This document shows, piece after piece, positions 23,531 to 36,525 of a stretch of DNA of 64,000 nt. The notes below the pieces were generated by a model. It did no database searches and had not been told where the DNA came from. It saw only the letters and a list, made by a program, of their open reading frames with translations. Origin of the DNA: Chamaea fasciata (taxonomy: Eukaryota; Chordata; Aves; Passeriformes; Sylviidae); assembly GCA_029207755.1 (NCBI GenBank), contig JARCOQ010000002.1, forward strand, positions 3,534,001 through 3,598,000. Reading direction: 5' to 3'. Numbering within the stretch: position 1 is the first letter of the stretch; each line of letters begins with the position of its first letter. Position numbers and translations under genes: made by a program.

Positions 23531-23565
23531 ATTGGTATCTAACTGATACCAATATTTGGTATCAG
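23531..23565. repeat. Overlapping perfect inverted repeats
   Basis: ATTGGTATC (23531-23539) pairs with GATACCAAT (23545-23553) across a 5-base spacer. CTGATACCAA (23543-23552) pairs with TTGGTATCAG (23556-23565) across 3 bases. The middle arm can therefore pair with either neighbour, giving two mutually exclusive hairpins. No promoter or gene lies near enough to suggest an attenuator-like role. Confidence 0.9.
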
Positions 23566-24137
23566 TCAGATTCCTGACTCCAAACATTTTAGTGGAAATC
23601 AAGCCCTTAACCAAGGGCATTTATGGCATTTGGGACAGAAATAGAAATTCACAAAAAATCACAGCGTTGGAATAGAAAAACAGAGTCCGAGAAACCACAT
23701 CCTGCAAATACTTGGGACACAGGATTTGCTAAAGGCTCTCCTCCACTCAGGGCTTCACTCTGAAGTATTATAGTGGAAAATCCAAGTAGCAGTGCTTTCT
23801 CAAGAGACAAATTCTGGTCGGGCTACGCTTCTCTTACCTGGCATTCAGTTCCTGGATATAGCTTAGCAAATCTAAGCCCACCCTACATGGAGCTTTAAGT
23901 TCCATGAAGAAACACTGGCATGGAGAATTTGTGGAGAGAGCTGCCTGCAGCAGGGGCAGCCAAAGGGAAGAGAGCCAGGATTTTGAGGCAGCTTGTGGTG
24001 AGTGACACTGCCATAGAAATGGGATCACACCTCTCTCCCAGGAAAACATGGTTGAGGGAGAGTGAAGGAAGCATCAGCTGATCAAAGCCTCCACAGAGCA
24101 AGGATCACTTGGTACATCAGCAGTCACACAGTTCTCC

Positions 24138-24253
24138 CGGAGAAGTGAGGGAAAATTTCCCTCCCACTCGTCAGCTTCGAGTGCGCCTTCCCACTTGCAG
24201 CAGCTCCTCGGAGCACCACAGCTCTTAAAAGCTCGGCTCCTAAGAAATTCTCG
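24138..24253. promoter_or_regulatory. Small CpG cluster
   Basis: Seven CpG dinucleotides fall within 116 bp (24138, 24169, 24178, 24184, 24209, 24234, 24252) in a region where CpG is otherwise rare. It also contains the 17-nt palindrome GAGGGAAAATTTCCCTC (24147-24163), whose core resembles an NF-kB-type site. It is too short for a classical CpG island. It could be a small unmethylated enhancer or promoter remnant, or a young insertion not yet CpG-depleted. Confidence 0.25.
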
Positions 24254-24700
24254 GAAAGAAGGAATGGAAATGAATGCATTTTTAACAGAACTCTTCCAGT
24301 TTCAGCTCAATTTTGTCATCTACATGTCACTTCCAGTAAGTAAATAATTTCAGATGGGAAATCACGGGTGGATTAGTGTAAGCCTATCGATTGTCGAGGT
24401 AATCATTCTGCAGCACAGAAATCTGAGACCTCTTGACCAGGAAGGGAATAGAACACACGTCTTACAGAAGGCTTTTATGGAAAGATAATTTAGAGGCTTC
24501 AGGGCAATAAAGACAAGTTTGAGAGCAGTTGCAATCCACTTTTAGATGATATTACCTCTCAGACCTTTTTTTCTGAAATAACCTGCTTCTCCACCTCCCT
24601 CTACCACAATCTTCCTTCTTTCTATGCCTTTCTTGAGAGCAGCAAGGGAATGAACATTATGAATTATTGATGTGAGAAATACAGAAATCTCATCAGGAGA

Positions 24701-24794
24701 GGTTTTTTGTTGTTGGGGGGTTTCTTTGTTTGTTTTGTTTTGGGGGTTTTTTTGGTGGTTTTTGTTTGTTTGTTTGTTTTGGGTATTTTTTTTT
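24701..24794 (+). repeat. GT-rich low-complexity tract
   Basis: The plus strand is almost only G and T, with runs GGGGGG, GGGGG, GTTTGTTTGTTTG and long T tracts. It is partly complementary to the AC-rich tract at 24951-25060. Confidence 0.9.
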
Positions 24795-24950
24795 CCCCTG
24801 AAAAAGCTCAGGAGAAAGTTTGGACAGGAGCAGAAAGCCTACTCAGCAGAGGAAGGCATGTGAATAACCATCTGTAGCAGCTCCACACTTCCTACTGCTT
24901 TTCAGAAATCACTGAGACAAGTGACATAAGTAGACAAATTCCACCAGGAA

Positions 24951-25060
24951 AGCAAACAAACAAACAAACAAAAATCCCGTAAGACCCAGAGAACACAACA
25001 CCAACACCCCACACCAAAAGAAACCCCCAAACCACCACCAAAAACACCAGCCCACCACCC
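24951..25060 (+). repeat. AC-rich low-complexity tract with (CAAA)5
   Basis: It begins with five CAAA units (24953-24972) and continues as an A/C-rich stretch with ACCACC, CCCC and AAACCCCC words. Its reverse complement resembles the GT-rich tract at 24701-24794, so the two could form an imperfect stem with a loop of about 155 bases. Confidence 0.9.
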
Positions 25061-26275
25061 TATCCAGAATATTCATCACAGGCATTTTTGATTGTTACAC
25101 TGATTTAGACTTTTTGAGACCTAGTCAGTCCCAGCTGAGAGTGCCGGTGAAATAACTTCCATTCTTTCAAGTTTCACATCACTATCGGAGACATTCTTAC
25201 CAATCTTTGGAGTTTTATATTAGCAGGGAAACCTCCTCCTTGTATTGTTACAAAAGGAAGGAGGTTTTGCTCACCTTTTTATTCTCTTCAGTGACCCAGC
25301 CTGCATCGAACATCCAAGGCTTCCTGCCTCCAGGCTTCCACATTTCATTTCTGCCTCACAGGGTGACAGTTACAAATGGCCACGTGTGTGAGCTGAGGCC
25401 GTGTCTGCACCCAAAAGGACCTTCAGGAGGCCAGGATAATGTAAAGGAGCTTGTGAAGACATTCATATAAGCCTGTCAAACACCTATAAACTTTAGAGGC
25501 TAGAGACTGGTCACCAGACTGCACTGGAAGAACTCAGGTCCATTCTTTTCCTTTGATCCTCCTGGATATGATTTCACAGACGGAAGGTTGTGGGAACAGG
25601 TTTGCTGTTAGCTCTATCCCAGAGCTCTCATGCACAACAGAGCAAAATACACTTAATATTTGAAGGCACAGGGTGAAATGTGTTTTTCAGTCTCTCTCCG
25701 TGTTTGTTGTTTTGGATACACATTAATGGGATTTTAGGGATCGTTCCAAGTTCTTTGAACATAAACGCAACCCTTCAGCCTTTCTTAACTTTTCTCTTAC
25801 TCCAGCAAAGGGCCAATCATGCCAAATGGGAACTGTCAAACCTGTTAGATTCAGGTATCAGTAACCTAAATCTAACTCCACATCTGCCTTGAGTAAGATA
25901 GATGAAAATACCACTGATACAGCACAAAAAAAGCAAAAGGCATCAAATATGCAAATGGCAGTCTGCAGACTGACTGCTCAAACTGTTCAAGCTGATAGCT
26001 TCAATACCACTCAGTTTTCCTTCTCACTTTGGCAGACATGTCTGCCTTAACCAAATGTCTTTGCTTCCTTTCCCCTAAGACTAGGGAAAATGCATCCTCA
26101 TTTCTTACCTTTCTCTCCCCCTTTCTTCCACATTCTTCACTGATGTTTTTATGTAAGTTTATTATGTCAGGTTTAGTCTCATCATCCTCAAGAGTTTTTT
26201 CACCTCAAATTCTACTTTCCTAAACTATGGATAGAAAGCCATGGCTCTTGTCTGGAGGATCCATTGATGGTTTCA

Positions 26276-26277
<2 letters not shown>

Positions 26278-26306
<29 letters not shown>
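26278..26306 (+). repeat. Poly(T) tract, T29
   Basis: An uninterrupted run of 29 T, or A29 on the minus strand. It could be the oligo(A) tail of an old minus-strand retroposed sequence, but the DNA to the left is not recognisable as one. Confidence 0.9.
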
Positions 26307-26309
<3 letters not shown>

Positions 26310-29300
26310 TTTTCTGCTCTTGATGGTCATTCCTTCTCCATAACTGCTCTCTCACTTCAAGAAAAAAACCCTCCTTTTTTACTTTCTTTTTGCTGTTCTC
26401 CTTCACTGCATGGTTTTCTATTCCAAGACTATGTCTGTGTTTTGCAGTTAAGCCTCAGAGCAGTTTCAGGCTAACTCCTACTTTGCATTTCTGAAGTGCT
26501 GTGTAACTCTGCAGCCATATCAGTTATTTTTAGTGCTAAAAAAACAATTATTAGGATCCTCCATTTTACAAGGCTATAAACTGGTTTCCACTTAAAATGG
26601 AAATAAGTGAAATCTTCAACATATATCAATAAAACTTGTTTGTAAAGTTTCATGCTCTGGTAAGCTTCATCTTTATTAAGGCTGAAGAAGTCAGTCCCAT
26701 GTGTCACATTTAGAGGAACACTGGCAGAAATGGCCCTGAAGACATAACAACCCACTAGCCCAAATAATTTGCACTTTAAATGTAAATGTCTGTCTTTCCA
26801 ACCCCTGAAGCTTCATCTCCCGACACCACCTCTAGAGGTTTATCATCTGTATTCAAACATAGATAAATACTTTCCATGATTTAATAAAAATAAAAAGAGA
26901 GAGAGGGAATAGAAAAACATAAGGAAAGGAGAGGTAGGACAGCAAGCCTGAAACACTGATTAATCTGCTGTGGTTAATCTATTTGTGGGCTAATTGAACA
27001 ACTAAACCAGCTGAATAACCATTGGTAAGTTCTGGAAGACACAGCTTCTATTTTAGTTCCATTTGTAGATTGTCATTGCTTTAATAACAAACATTTACTA
27101 AACCATTACCTCAGACTTTTTAGCCCTATAGAGTTACAGAAGGAGGTCAGGTGATGTTATTATAAATCCTATCTATCCTGTATTTTAAATAGAGTGTAAT
27201 CTACAGAGCCTGCACAACGTAGAGTCGGAAATAGAGACATCATTGGGGGATTCATATTTAAGCAAATTTATAAAAATTGCTATGCTTTGACAGTCAAGTT
27301 TACAAAGCTTACAAAGATTTCCTGACTTGGGAGCTGTGATTGAACAGTTTGTTATAAGTAAATAGGAGGAGATGAAGCTCACTGTATGAAAACCTAGCTG
27401 GAAATTATGAGGGAATTGAGACACTAAGGTCTTGCAGAGGTTGGATTACTTCAAATAATTAACAACTCAAAGGAACAGACAAATAATATAAGATTATCTA
27501 TATGTACTAATCCTATATATGTAGTTTTGCAGTACAAAACCTTTAGTCATTACATTCTGAAGTTCTCCTACATACCCGTTATTAACAGAAAATTACTAAA
27601 ATTTTCAATAAAAGATGAACTCCTGCAATGACATTAGAAGTTGAATTTAGAATGGGAAACTTCCTATTCCCTCACATCTGCACAATTTCCCCCACTTAAT
27701 TTACATAACAAATGAATCCCTCTAAGATTAAAATACTTCAGGCTCTCTGTTCTTAATGTATTTGATCATGAAGAATTACCTGGCACACTGACATTTCAGA
27801 GAAAAATCAAGGGTTTGTACTTTTCTTAGGCTATTTCCTTTCATAATATTTTAAATCAAGAAGTATTAGCAAAATATCTATATATGCTTACAAATGTCTG
27901 CTAAATACCCATAATCCAGTAAGAGCAAGCAAGGCAAGCATCACTCAACACCTTAATACTGTTTAGAATTTTTTGGGAAAAGGATCATTATGTTCAGTCA
28001 TTTCATATTTATAGCAAAAAGGTAAATTGTGAGGGGGAAAAAAGATAAAACAGTCCCCAAGCTGTCATGTACCCACTGAAAAATGAATAATGAGATCTTT
28101 TTTTTTTTTGTTATGTTTCTGTGTTTTAATCCTTAAATGCAGAATGTGGATTATGACATCCAAAAAAGGAAGGGCAGGGGAAGACGAAATATTAACACGC
28201 GCACACACAAAAACCCAAGAAGTTCTTTCAAGGGCCAAGTTCTGGGTATTTTATGCAGCAAGACTGGCAACAGAGGGAAGGCAGCCAGTAAAGAAAAACC
28301 TTTATGGCCAAGGTTTTGGAGAAAAAAATTGTTTAGTCAGGTAGAATGATATGTGGGTCTAAGAAAATTGGCTATTCAGTCAAGCCCCTTCCTTGAAATA
28401 AAAATAGAGTTTGCACAAGGTGCTGTAGGGGATCAGTCGCTGGCATTTTTCAGCATGGCTGGCATTCCAGCTTTGGGGATTTGGGGTTTTTCCTTTATAC
28501 TGCAAGGGGCTTTCTTCTGCTTTTAAAAGAAGAGTTCCAGAAAGACCTGTTTGTAACTGGCAATAAATATGTAAAAGAGGCGAGGCCGTGGAGAAACTGG
28601 AAAGAACAGGCTTCAAAAAGAAAGTTCCTAGCACACCACAGATCTCCCTGGGTACACCCAAGAAGTCACCTTCCTTGTAGGATCACTGGAAAATCAATGC
28701 AATCCCAAACAATCCTCTAAGCCTCCTCTCTTGGAATCATTTCGCATTATTCCACAGGAGAAGATTAGCACACAACCTATTCAAGCCTCTCTTTATTGCT
28801 TTGTTGTCAGTCACAACCTGATCACGAGGCTTGAAGAGGTTTCATGAGCCACCATTAGTTCTGTACCACAAGAGCACCTCCCATCATCACCTGGAGCTGT
28901 CAGGTACATTTAATATTAATTCCATTTATTACATTTGTTACATCATTACATTTATTAGCCTTGCAGTTTCAAGGAAAAAGCACCATCATCCTCAGAAAGA
29001 TAGCCTCTTATTACAGCACTTCCTCACAGCAGGGAATGAAACAAAACCACTAAAATAAGCTCTTAAGAAGTTAAATTGGGACCCGTTTTCACAGAACAAG
29101 GGAGAAAAAAAAGAATAGATTGCCAGTATAAAAGATTCCACAGCAGAAAAACAACAAAAGAGTGCCTGGGCACAAAAAGAAGGGAAAACAGTAATTGACT
29201 AAAAAAATAGCTGCTTAAAGGGCATTAAGTCATAAAGACAGAAATGCAAAGTTTCTGTTGCACTTGTTCAAGTCTGTCTTTGTAGCAAGTGCTGTTACAA

Positions 29301-29936
29301 ATGTGCTCCCACTGAACGGGGACATTTACAGTGGCATTTGTAAGTACAGAAGGCTGCAAGGACAAGCTTATGCCAGCATTTGTAACCAAATGCTCTTCCG
29401 AGGAGCTGAACTGCTATTTAACAATTTTTAAATTTTCATCTGAAGAGAAGATTCATTTGACACAACCACACCAACAAGGTTAAAAAAAAAAAAAAAAAAG
29501 GTGCGTGTATTCTCTTCTGTAGACACTGACCTATCAAAACCAGTTTTTAAATCAGATGAGGGCTACAGTGAAGGTGAGAAACCTGGGAAGATGTCCAAGA
29601 ATGACACTACAGTCTGTGAAGAAAATGTCAGCCTGAGGCACCTGTTTATTTATCCCAGAAAGAATCTGCTGGCCAAAGTACTTGAAGCTCAGTCAGACAC
29701 CAGATAGTGAGGTGGTTTGCTCTCACACACATTGCAAACCTTAGGAAGTCCGTGAAAAACATTGCCAGCTTTGTGTCTATTACCAAAACCAGGCTGAAAA
29801 GTGCAACACAAATCGCTGGGACATCTTCAGCCATTTTCTTGCTGTCACGGAACAAAAAAAAATAGCGACACATGGGTGCCAGCAGTTTAGAGCCTTGTCT
29901 GTACTTCACCCAAAGCAGAAAGCTTACCCTAAGCCA

Positions 29937-29967
29937 CAGGTACATTTCACAGAATGAAATGTACCTG
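29937..29967. repeat. Perfect 13-bp hairpin, 5-nt loop
   Basis: CAGGTACATTTCA (29937-29949) is the exact reverse complement of TGAAATGTACCTG (29955-29967), with loop CAGAA between. Pairing stops at the next base on each side, so the stem is too short for a typical microRNA precursor. Confidence 0.93.
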
Positions 29968-31687
29968 CCTGCTAATACAGAGGAAAAAAAGGAAAGCAAA
30001 TTTAAAATTCAAAATTATCAGGAAGCTGGCTGCAATGCAGAATCCATCTTGAGCAAGTCTTGCTCTGTCAAAGCCAATCGTGGCCAACAAAAAAGAAACC
30101 AGAAGTTTAAGTGGCTAATTTTTTCTTTCTCTTTAGATTAACTGGTATTGTATTTTCCTGAAAAGATGCAGATTTCATGCTCTGACCCTTGATTTCGAAA
30201 GCCAAGAGCTGACAGTCCTATTGAAAACTCAGCTTGGTGGCAGAATTATGCACATTTTATTCCTCGTGGAAGAAAATGGACAAAGAAATCTGGCATACAT
30301 GCGTATGGCGTACAGGGAGGGAAAAGAGAGAGGGGAAGCAGCTCAAGTTTAATATTTTGTGCTTCACATTCACATATTCTCAGCATAAGACAGAATTTGC
30401 AAGTGTCTACCCAACAGATTTATATTTTAATATGACACCCAAATTTAAACCTGAGATCCAAACAACTGAAAATAAGTCAGGCATTTGTAGTGCAAACTAA
30501 ATTGCCTCACAGTGAAAGCTCTAAAATATGTACAAGTTTATGAAGCCTGTCAGGTATCAGCCAATGGGAAAGAAATTTATGCATAGCAAGACATATGCAC
30601 GTTACATAAGCAGGGAGTGCAATCAGAATGTTAGGGGTGGGAGAAAAGTAAAGCACCCAATTTCCCTGAAAAATCAGCGACGCCTTAACAGAGTTTAGCA
30701 ACCCAATCAGTTGTGTGATGTTCATGCCTTCCCTTCCTAAACAGCTGTCTGAAAATGAAAGTCACGCTGAGGTGAAAGGCATTTCTGCACACCCTTAGGT
30801 AGGGAGAGAGTCATCCCTGAATCGCCACGGTGGTATTCCAGAACGCACACAAGAACTGACCCTGCATTTCCACAGTTCTGAGGTTCTGTTGGGCAAGAGG
30901 AGCGGAATTACAGCATAAAACTATTCCATGTAGAGTAATTTGTAGCATGAATACACTAGAAGGTGTCTTCAGTCATTTCATTAAGCCGCATTATTTGCTT
31001 ACAAGTTCAGGGTAGTGACTGAGGGAAATAAAGGAAACCTCTGAAGGCTGTCCTGAAATTATCAGCAGATTTAGTGCTCCCTCCTTTCACTCAGTCAGAC
31101 TCTCTGGTAATTGTAGCTTTGAGTTGTATTATTGCACAAAGCCAGAACCAGCCAACAAGTGCTTAAGATGATTTCACAGGGAAAAGCCACACTTTGAAAT
31201 CAGAGTTCCAATCTAAAGACAAACATCCCTGTCCAGCAGACTTTGGATGGTAAGACTGCCTAGTTTAAGAAGTTTCCACAGGTCACCCTCCCAGTTAGTC
31301 TTAATAGCTTTAAGCCAAGGACATGACATTTAAAATAGGAAGTATACAGATATTCTCTAATTTATGTCAAACCTTTAACGTGTTTTGCATTAAAATGCTG
31401 CCACAAAGTGACTTGGCTCAGTGCCCAAGGTAACATTCCTTACTCTGCTGTCTTGACTCACTGCCAAAAGGAGGCAAAGGAGGCATTTTCCTCAGACAAC
31501 GCTGCTAATGGAAACTGTCAAAGCCCTTTCAGCACCCCTGGTTTTGTTGTGCTTGTCATCTCAATTTTGTGGCTTGCTAGATTTCTGTTCTCAGCAATGT
31601 ATTTCTTAGCAATATGCTCATACCTTAACAACAACAGTGAAATCTTTCCTTTTCATCAAAAAGAGCACGCTGAACATGAGAGATTTC

Positions 31688-31727
31688 ACCTTTGGTTTTG
31701 ATTAAAAACCTTTGGTTTTGATTAAAA
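31688..31727 (+). repeat. Perfect 20-bp tandem duplication
   Basis: ACCTTTGGTTTTGATTAAAA occurs twice head to tail with no mismatch (31688-31707 and 31708-31727). This is consistent with a recent slippage or end-joining event. Confidence 0.95.
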
Positions 31728-34700
31728 TACTATTTAAAAATGACAACCAAAAATCCCCAAACCAAAACTCCTCACACTCACCACCAAGAAAATAACAAAA
31801 ATCTGTTCTTCCTTCCACTTTGTAGGAATTATCACCTCCCTCTCACCCAGCAAAGTTCAGGCTGGGGAGGCTGTGGCAAGGGAGCTGGAACTCTTGCCAT
31901 CCTCTCTGTCCTGCTGCACGGCTGTGTGGCTGAAAATGCCTCGCTTCAGGTGGGAACATTTCCTGAGAGCCCCACCACGTGAGTCTTGTAAAAGCTGTTT
32001 GAATAAGAGCTGTTATCTACAGCTTTTCCACAACAAGGAAGCGTTTGGCCTTAGCCTGATGGCAAATATTTCTGAATCAGCTGAAAGAAATATCAGATGA
32101 CATCTGTAGCCCCTGCTTCCCTGGAGGAATGAGATATGGTACGATTCAGGTGCACTGTGAGGAAGTCATCACTTCTCCTGACACCTGGATAAAAAGACAA
32201 CTCTGTTTACCAGGGCAACCGAGTGCACCGTTCACACAAAGAGAGTTTGTCAGACTGTCTCGAGGAGAAAAAGCATTGCTGTGCTCATATTCAATCAAAT
32301 TGGAGGCATGAAAGCCACAGGAGGATGGTGACTGGAGGCTGAGCATCTGTCTCACACATAATCTGAACACCATGGAAAAAAGAAGGGAGAGGAAGAAAAG
32401 AGGAACAAAAACACCCGTCTGACTTGAGAACTCTATCAGAAACAGAGACTACTACAATCACTTCCTCCCAACCCATCCTGTCACTATCACACATTGTGCC
32501 TTTTTCCAGGTCTGCAGGAAGAATCAAGCAGAGCTATTTCAGGCCGCTCTTTGGTACCCGAGCTTTCCAAGAGCTCACATCTGCTCACAACGCACACTAA
32601 CAAGAGGGGTGAGAATGAATCCAAGACACATCCACAGGGGCCTCCCTTCAACTTACCAGGGTTTCTTTTCAATTCTCAGCCAGTCTTCCTGACAGGAGCC
32701 CTGGAAACACCAGTTATGACGACTGTATTGACAAATGGAAAACATTTGGGGTGTTTTAAACAAGCCAACTGATTTCAGAGTTACCTATCATAAAAGACAG
32801 GCCATGGCTGCTGACAAGAATTTAAAAAAATAAGAGAACATTGGAAAAAAAGAAAAAGTAGAACCCCCAGAACGTATTCAGATCATTACTGGATAAGATT
32901 CTGGTTTACATTTAATATAAGACACCCCAGAAAATAATAGAAATTAAGCACCATGATGAATAAACTTTCCTTCCTGTCACCCCACAGAATCTCACTGAAA
33001 TCTGAATTAAGAGCATGTCATATGCTTAAACCATTGAAAGAGACAAAGAGTGATTCAGAATAAGTTAGGAAACATAAAATTCTGATTTTTTTTTACAGTC
33101 CCATTAAAAAAGTACTGCAGAGCAGGAAGAGATAACATTAAGAAGTCCTACAAATTTTAGAAAGGTGCTGCATACAGAACAAGATGACATCAAGTTAACT
33201 GGCACAGACTGCCCAGTGAGGTGTAAATTGCCCTTCAACCCTTACCACGCACAGAGTTAACTCCTTTCTCCATGAAAATAAAGTCAGCATTGGAAGAAAT
33301 CTTATTTTGCCACAAGTGAGTGAAGGAAGGCAAGATGATATAACCAAGGCAATCATTTGCATATTACAGTGCTGCTCCACCTCAACCTACTCACCACATT
33401 TCATCACTTCACTTCCAAATTCCATGATCTAGAAAAGCAAAAAGAAATAGCATCACTATTTCTGTTTTTATATAAGTGAAGAAAACACGAAAAGTGTAAA
33501 AAAACATCAAAATATGGATCAATTTTCCATTATTTTCCCTGGGGTCTCAGGGTGCACTCACTTTTGCTATTAATTTATGCTTTTCTCTTTCTCTCCTCAG
33601 ATGCACCCTAGCACTTTGTTGGGTGCAATTTGCCAATCTAAAAAGTGGAATTTGCACAGTTTAACACTGCTGCAAGTCTTAGACGCCACGGAGGGGTTGA
33701 AAGAAAGCAAAAGCTCTCCAAGCAACCCAGAGCTGAAAGAGAAAAGGAATTCCTGAGTGGTCCATTTCCTGCTTTTGTGATCTTTTCAAAACCAAAAGGA
33801 AAGTGAGAGTCACAGGCTGCAATTTCCTCTCCCTCCTTTTCATTTTATGTATTCCTTTACTTGCCACCCTCTGTTTGAAGGAGGAAGACAACCTCCCACC
33901 ACCCCCATCCCCCCAAAAAAATTTGCTCAAACATTTAAGCCTTTTTCTATCAAGATCTTAACAAAACTACCTTTGCTGTATTATGATGGCAAGATATTTG
34001 AAAATTAAGGGAACAGAGTATTGCTCTTGTTGCCAAGTTGATTATCAACATTCAGCCCTTGTCTTACCCAATCCTATGCAACCAGTAGAACTTTATAACA
34101 TCTTAAATTGAGATTTAAATTATTCATAATGCACGCATTTACAGTCGCAAGTATCAGCTTATTTAGTTTTCTAGCTATCAAACATACAAACAGATCTCTT
34201 GGAAACTCTTGCTGGCATTGCTACGATCATTCTTAAACAATAAGGCCAACTCACATTTTCCTTCACTACTCACCCTCTCAGCACCGTGTAGAGAGGCCTT
34301 TGTCCCCTTGGTCCACATTTAGAAGGATATTCTTTTCAATTCTATCAGTTAAACACTGAACTTGAACTTCAGAAGACCGCAGAAAAAACCCAGTCCATAG
34401 TTTTTGAATGCTTACCAGGCCACACAAACATTCATCTTTCTTTTTATGCCCTCACATTCACTCCTAACTTCCTCTTTTTATGTTTTCTGGTAATTCTTCA
34501 TTTAAAACAACTGCTCATAAACACCTTCACAGCCAAACTCAGAGTTCTTTCCGCAGCTTGCTTGAAGACAAGCTTAGATTCTTCACAGAAATCAAATCCA
34601 CCTGAGAAGTCAAAAAACTTCAGCCAGCAGTCACCTTGTTTGAGTTTTTAAATTTATTTTGGCAGTATAAGTCCAGGAGTCAGCAATCTCAGTTAATTGC

Positions 34701-36525
34701 CTTGTTCCAGCAGTTCTCCTCATTGTCCCGTATCCACCTCAGGCTAAAAAAGCTGTGGAAAGGAGCAGCGAAGAGTTGGTTGTGATTTGCAATGGCAGAA
34801 AACACAGAATGAAAGGAGTGAATTCCTACTGCAAACAATTTTCCCCCTCTAGTGCTTGCTACTGCCCAGTGGTGTCCAGTTTTATTGCTTTTCCTAGGAA
34901 GGTTTCATTGGAGGATCCATCTTAGAGAGGGGCTTTATTGCTGTAAAGCTGGGGAGATCACTCCTCCATCATAAGCATCTGAGAGAAGTAAAGTTTGTAA
35001 GAGAAGTTCCCATTTCTGTGTTTTCTTCAATTCTTAATCAATAGAAACATTTATGGGGAAATTCGGGATTTGGGGTGCTCCATATCAAAATTTCCTTCTG
35101 TAGAAAGACATGGAGACTATTCCCAGAAATATTCCCATTGTCCATTAGAAAATTTAGATGCTTCTTCTGGTGATCAACTAGCTTGTGGGTAATAAGTAAC
35201 TTGATCATGGGTAATAAGTATAATTTTAATTTTATATCTGAAAATTGAGGAAATTTAAGAAATGTTTGAGGCAAATTCATCTGCGCGTCTCAGATCTCAG
35301 AAGGTTTTGTGAGTTTGACACCAGGGCACTAAAGTGATTTTTTAAAAATGAGTCTGGGTTAATGAAAAAAATAAACTAAAAATCTTTCTCGTATTTCTTT
35401 TAAAGCTATTATTCTCCTTGAATTGTGTCATTTCATGTACCATTATCTCAAGAAACAGTAAATAACTTCCAGAAACCTTTTTATGGATGTTCTTTTTTTT
35501 TTGTTTTTTTGATTCCTAATTGCCACTTTAAACTTATGCATCAATTTTTGCTCGAACATCCCTGCAAAAGAATAGGATGTAGTTTCCACTTCTCAGGACT
35601 ACTGCAGCAAATAGAGGAAGCTGATCTATTACATCTAATGATTTGTCAAGTGGGAGCACAGTTATTTGGGGGGGGAAAAAAGGAAGCTTTTATTCTGCTC
35701 TTAATGTAAGACAGAACTGCTATCAGAATGGGCATGAGATTCTTTTCCTTTGATACTTCAGTAACAGTTAATTATCATAATACTTTGGAAATGTAAGCTG
35801 AAGTATTTTGGATAATGCACTCCTGAGGGGTTTTGAGTGACTCCAGAAAACTTACACTGCGGCTTGGATTGTGTAACTGCTTTTGTTGGTGTGTCTTCAG
35901 AGAAGAATAGGAAGAATTTCTAATAATGAATGGCAATTTGAAGCAAAAAGAATACTTTTGCTTTTATGGGTGTCACTCAAGCACCATACTGAAGTGCATG
36001 TGAAAAGGAACCATTTAATAATTAGTATAAATCAGATAAATTACGTCCTATTTCTTACAGAGATACTCAGTGGCGTAACCCGTTTTTTTGCTGTAAGATG
36101 TTTGATGAATACAACTTCCTTTAACTGCCTTTTCTAAGTCCATGTTCAAAACTGCCAAGTGCTTAACAAAGAGGAGAGCATAGAGAGTTTTGGCCTCCAC
36201 AAGCCTTCCCCAAATTATATTCTGTGCAACTCCTACTGATTTCTAAAGGCATCATCAAGCTGGGCTGAGGACTTGGGCTGTTACACAGACGATTGTGTCC
36301 CCACTCTACTCCAGGGCAGCTGCAGATTGTGTGGCTTCTGTCTGCCACTCATGGGGACTTGAAAGCTGAATGGGGAACCAGCAAACTGCCTGGGAAGCAG
36401 AGCACAGCTCTGTGTTATGTCCAGCTCTGAAGGAGAAAGGCTGGGAGCAGCTTCATCTCATGGCACAGGTTCTCTTCTGGTGATCTTTGCCTGACTGGAT
36501 TTACGTACCTGCTGGCAGTGAGTGT

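Larger units (their letters stand above)
23437..24700. other. Gene-free DNA with palindromes and CpG cluster
   Basis: No coding region recognised. It holds the compound inverted repeat at 23531-23565, a 21-nt near-palindrome at 23886-23906, and a local CpG cluster at 24138-24253. Frames on both strands are 70 codons or shorter outside the SINE and have no recognisable product. Confidence 0.6.
25061..36525. other. Gene-free AT-rich DNA
   Basis: No gene or transposon was identified in this 11.5-kb stretch. It holds a 29-base T run (26278-26306), a short GA-rich run near 26894, a 17-base A run near 29480, the perfect hairpin at 29937-29967, the 20-bp tandem duplication at 31688-31727 and a repeated 12-bp word at 35187 and 35209. 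Frames up to 117 codons occur on both strands and show no domain, signal peptide or splice context that I can defend. Confidence 0.65.

Noticed and set aside
25205..25470. GC-richer stretch with an 87-codon frame that looked LTR-like
   Set aside because: No TG...CA ends, polyadenylation signal or target duplication could be found.
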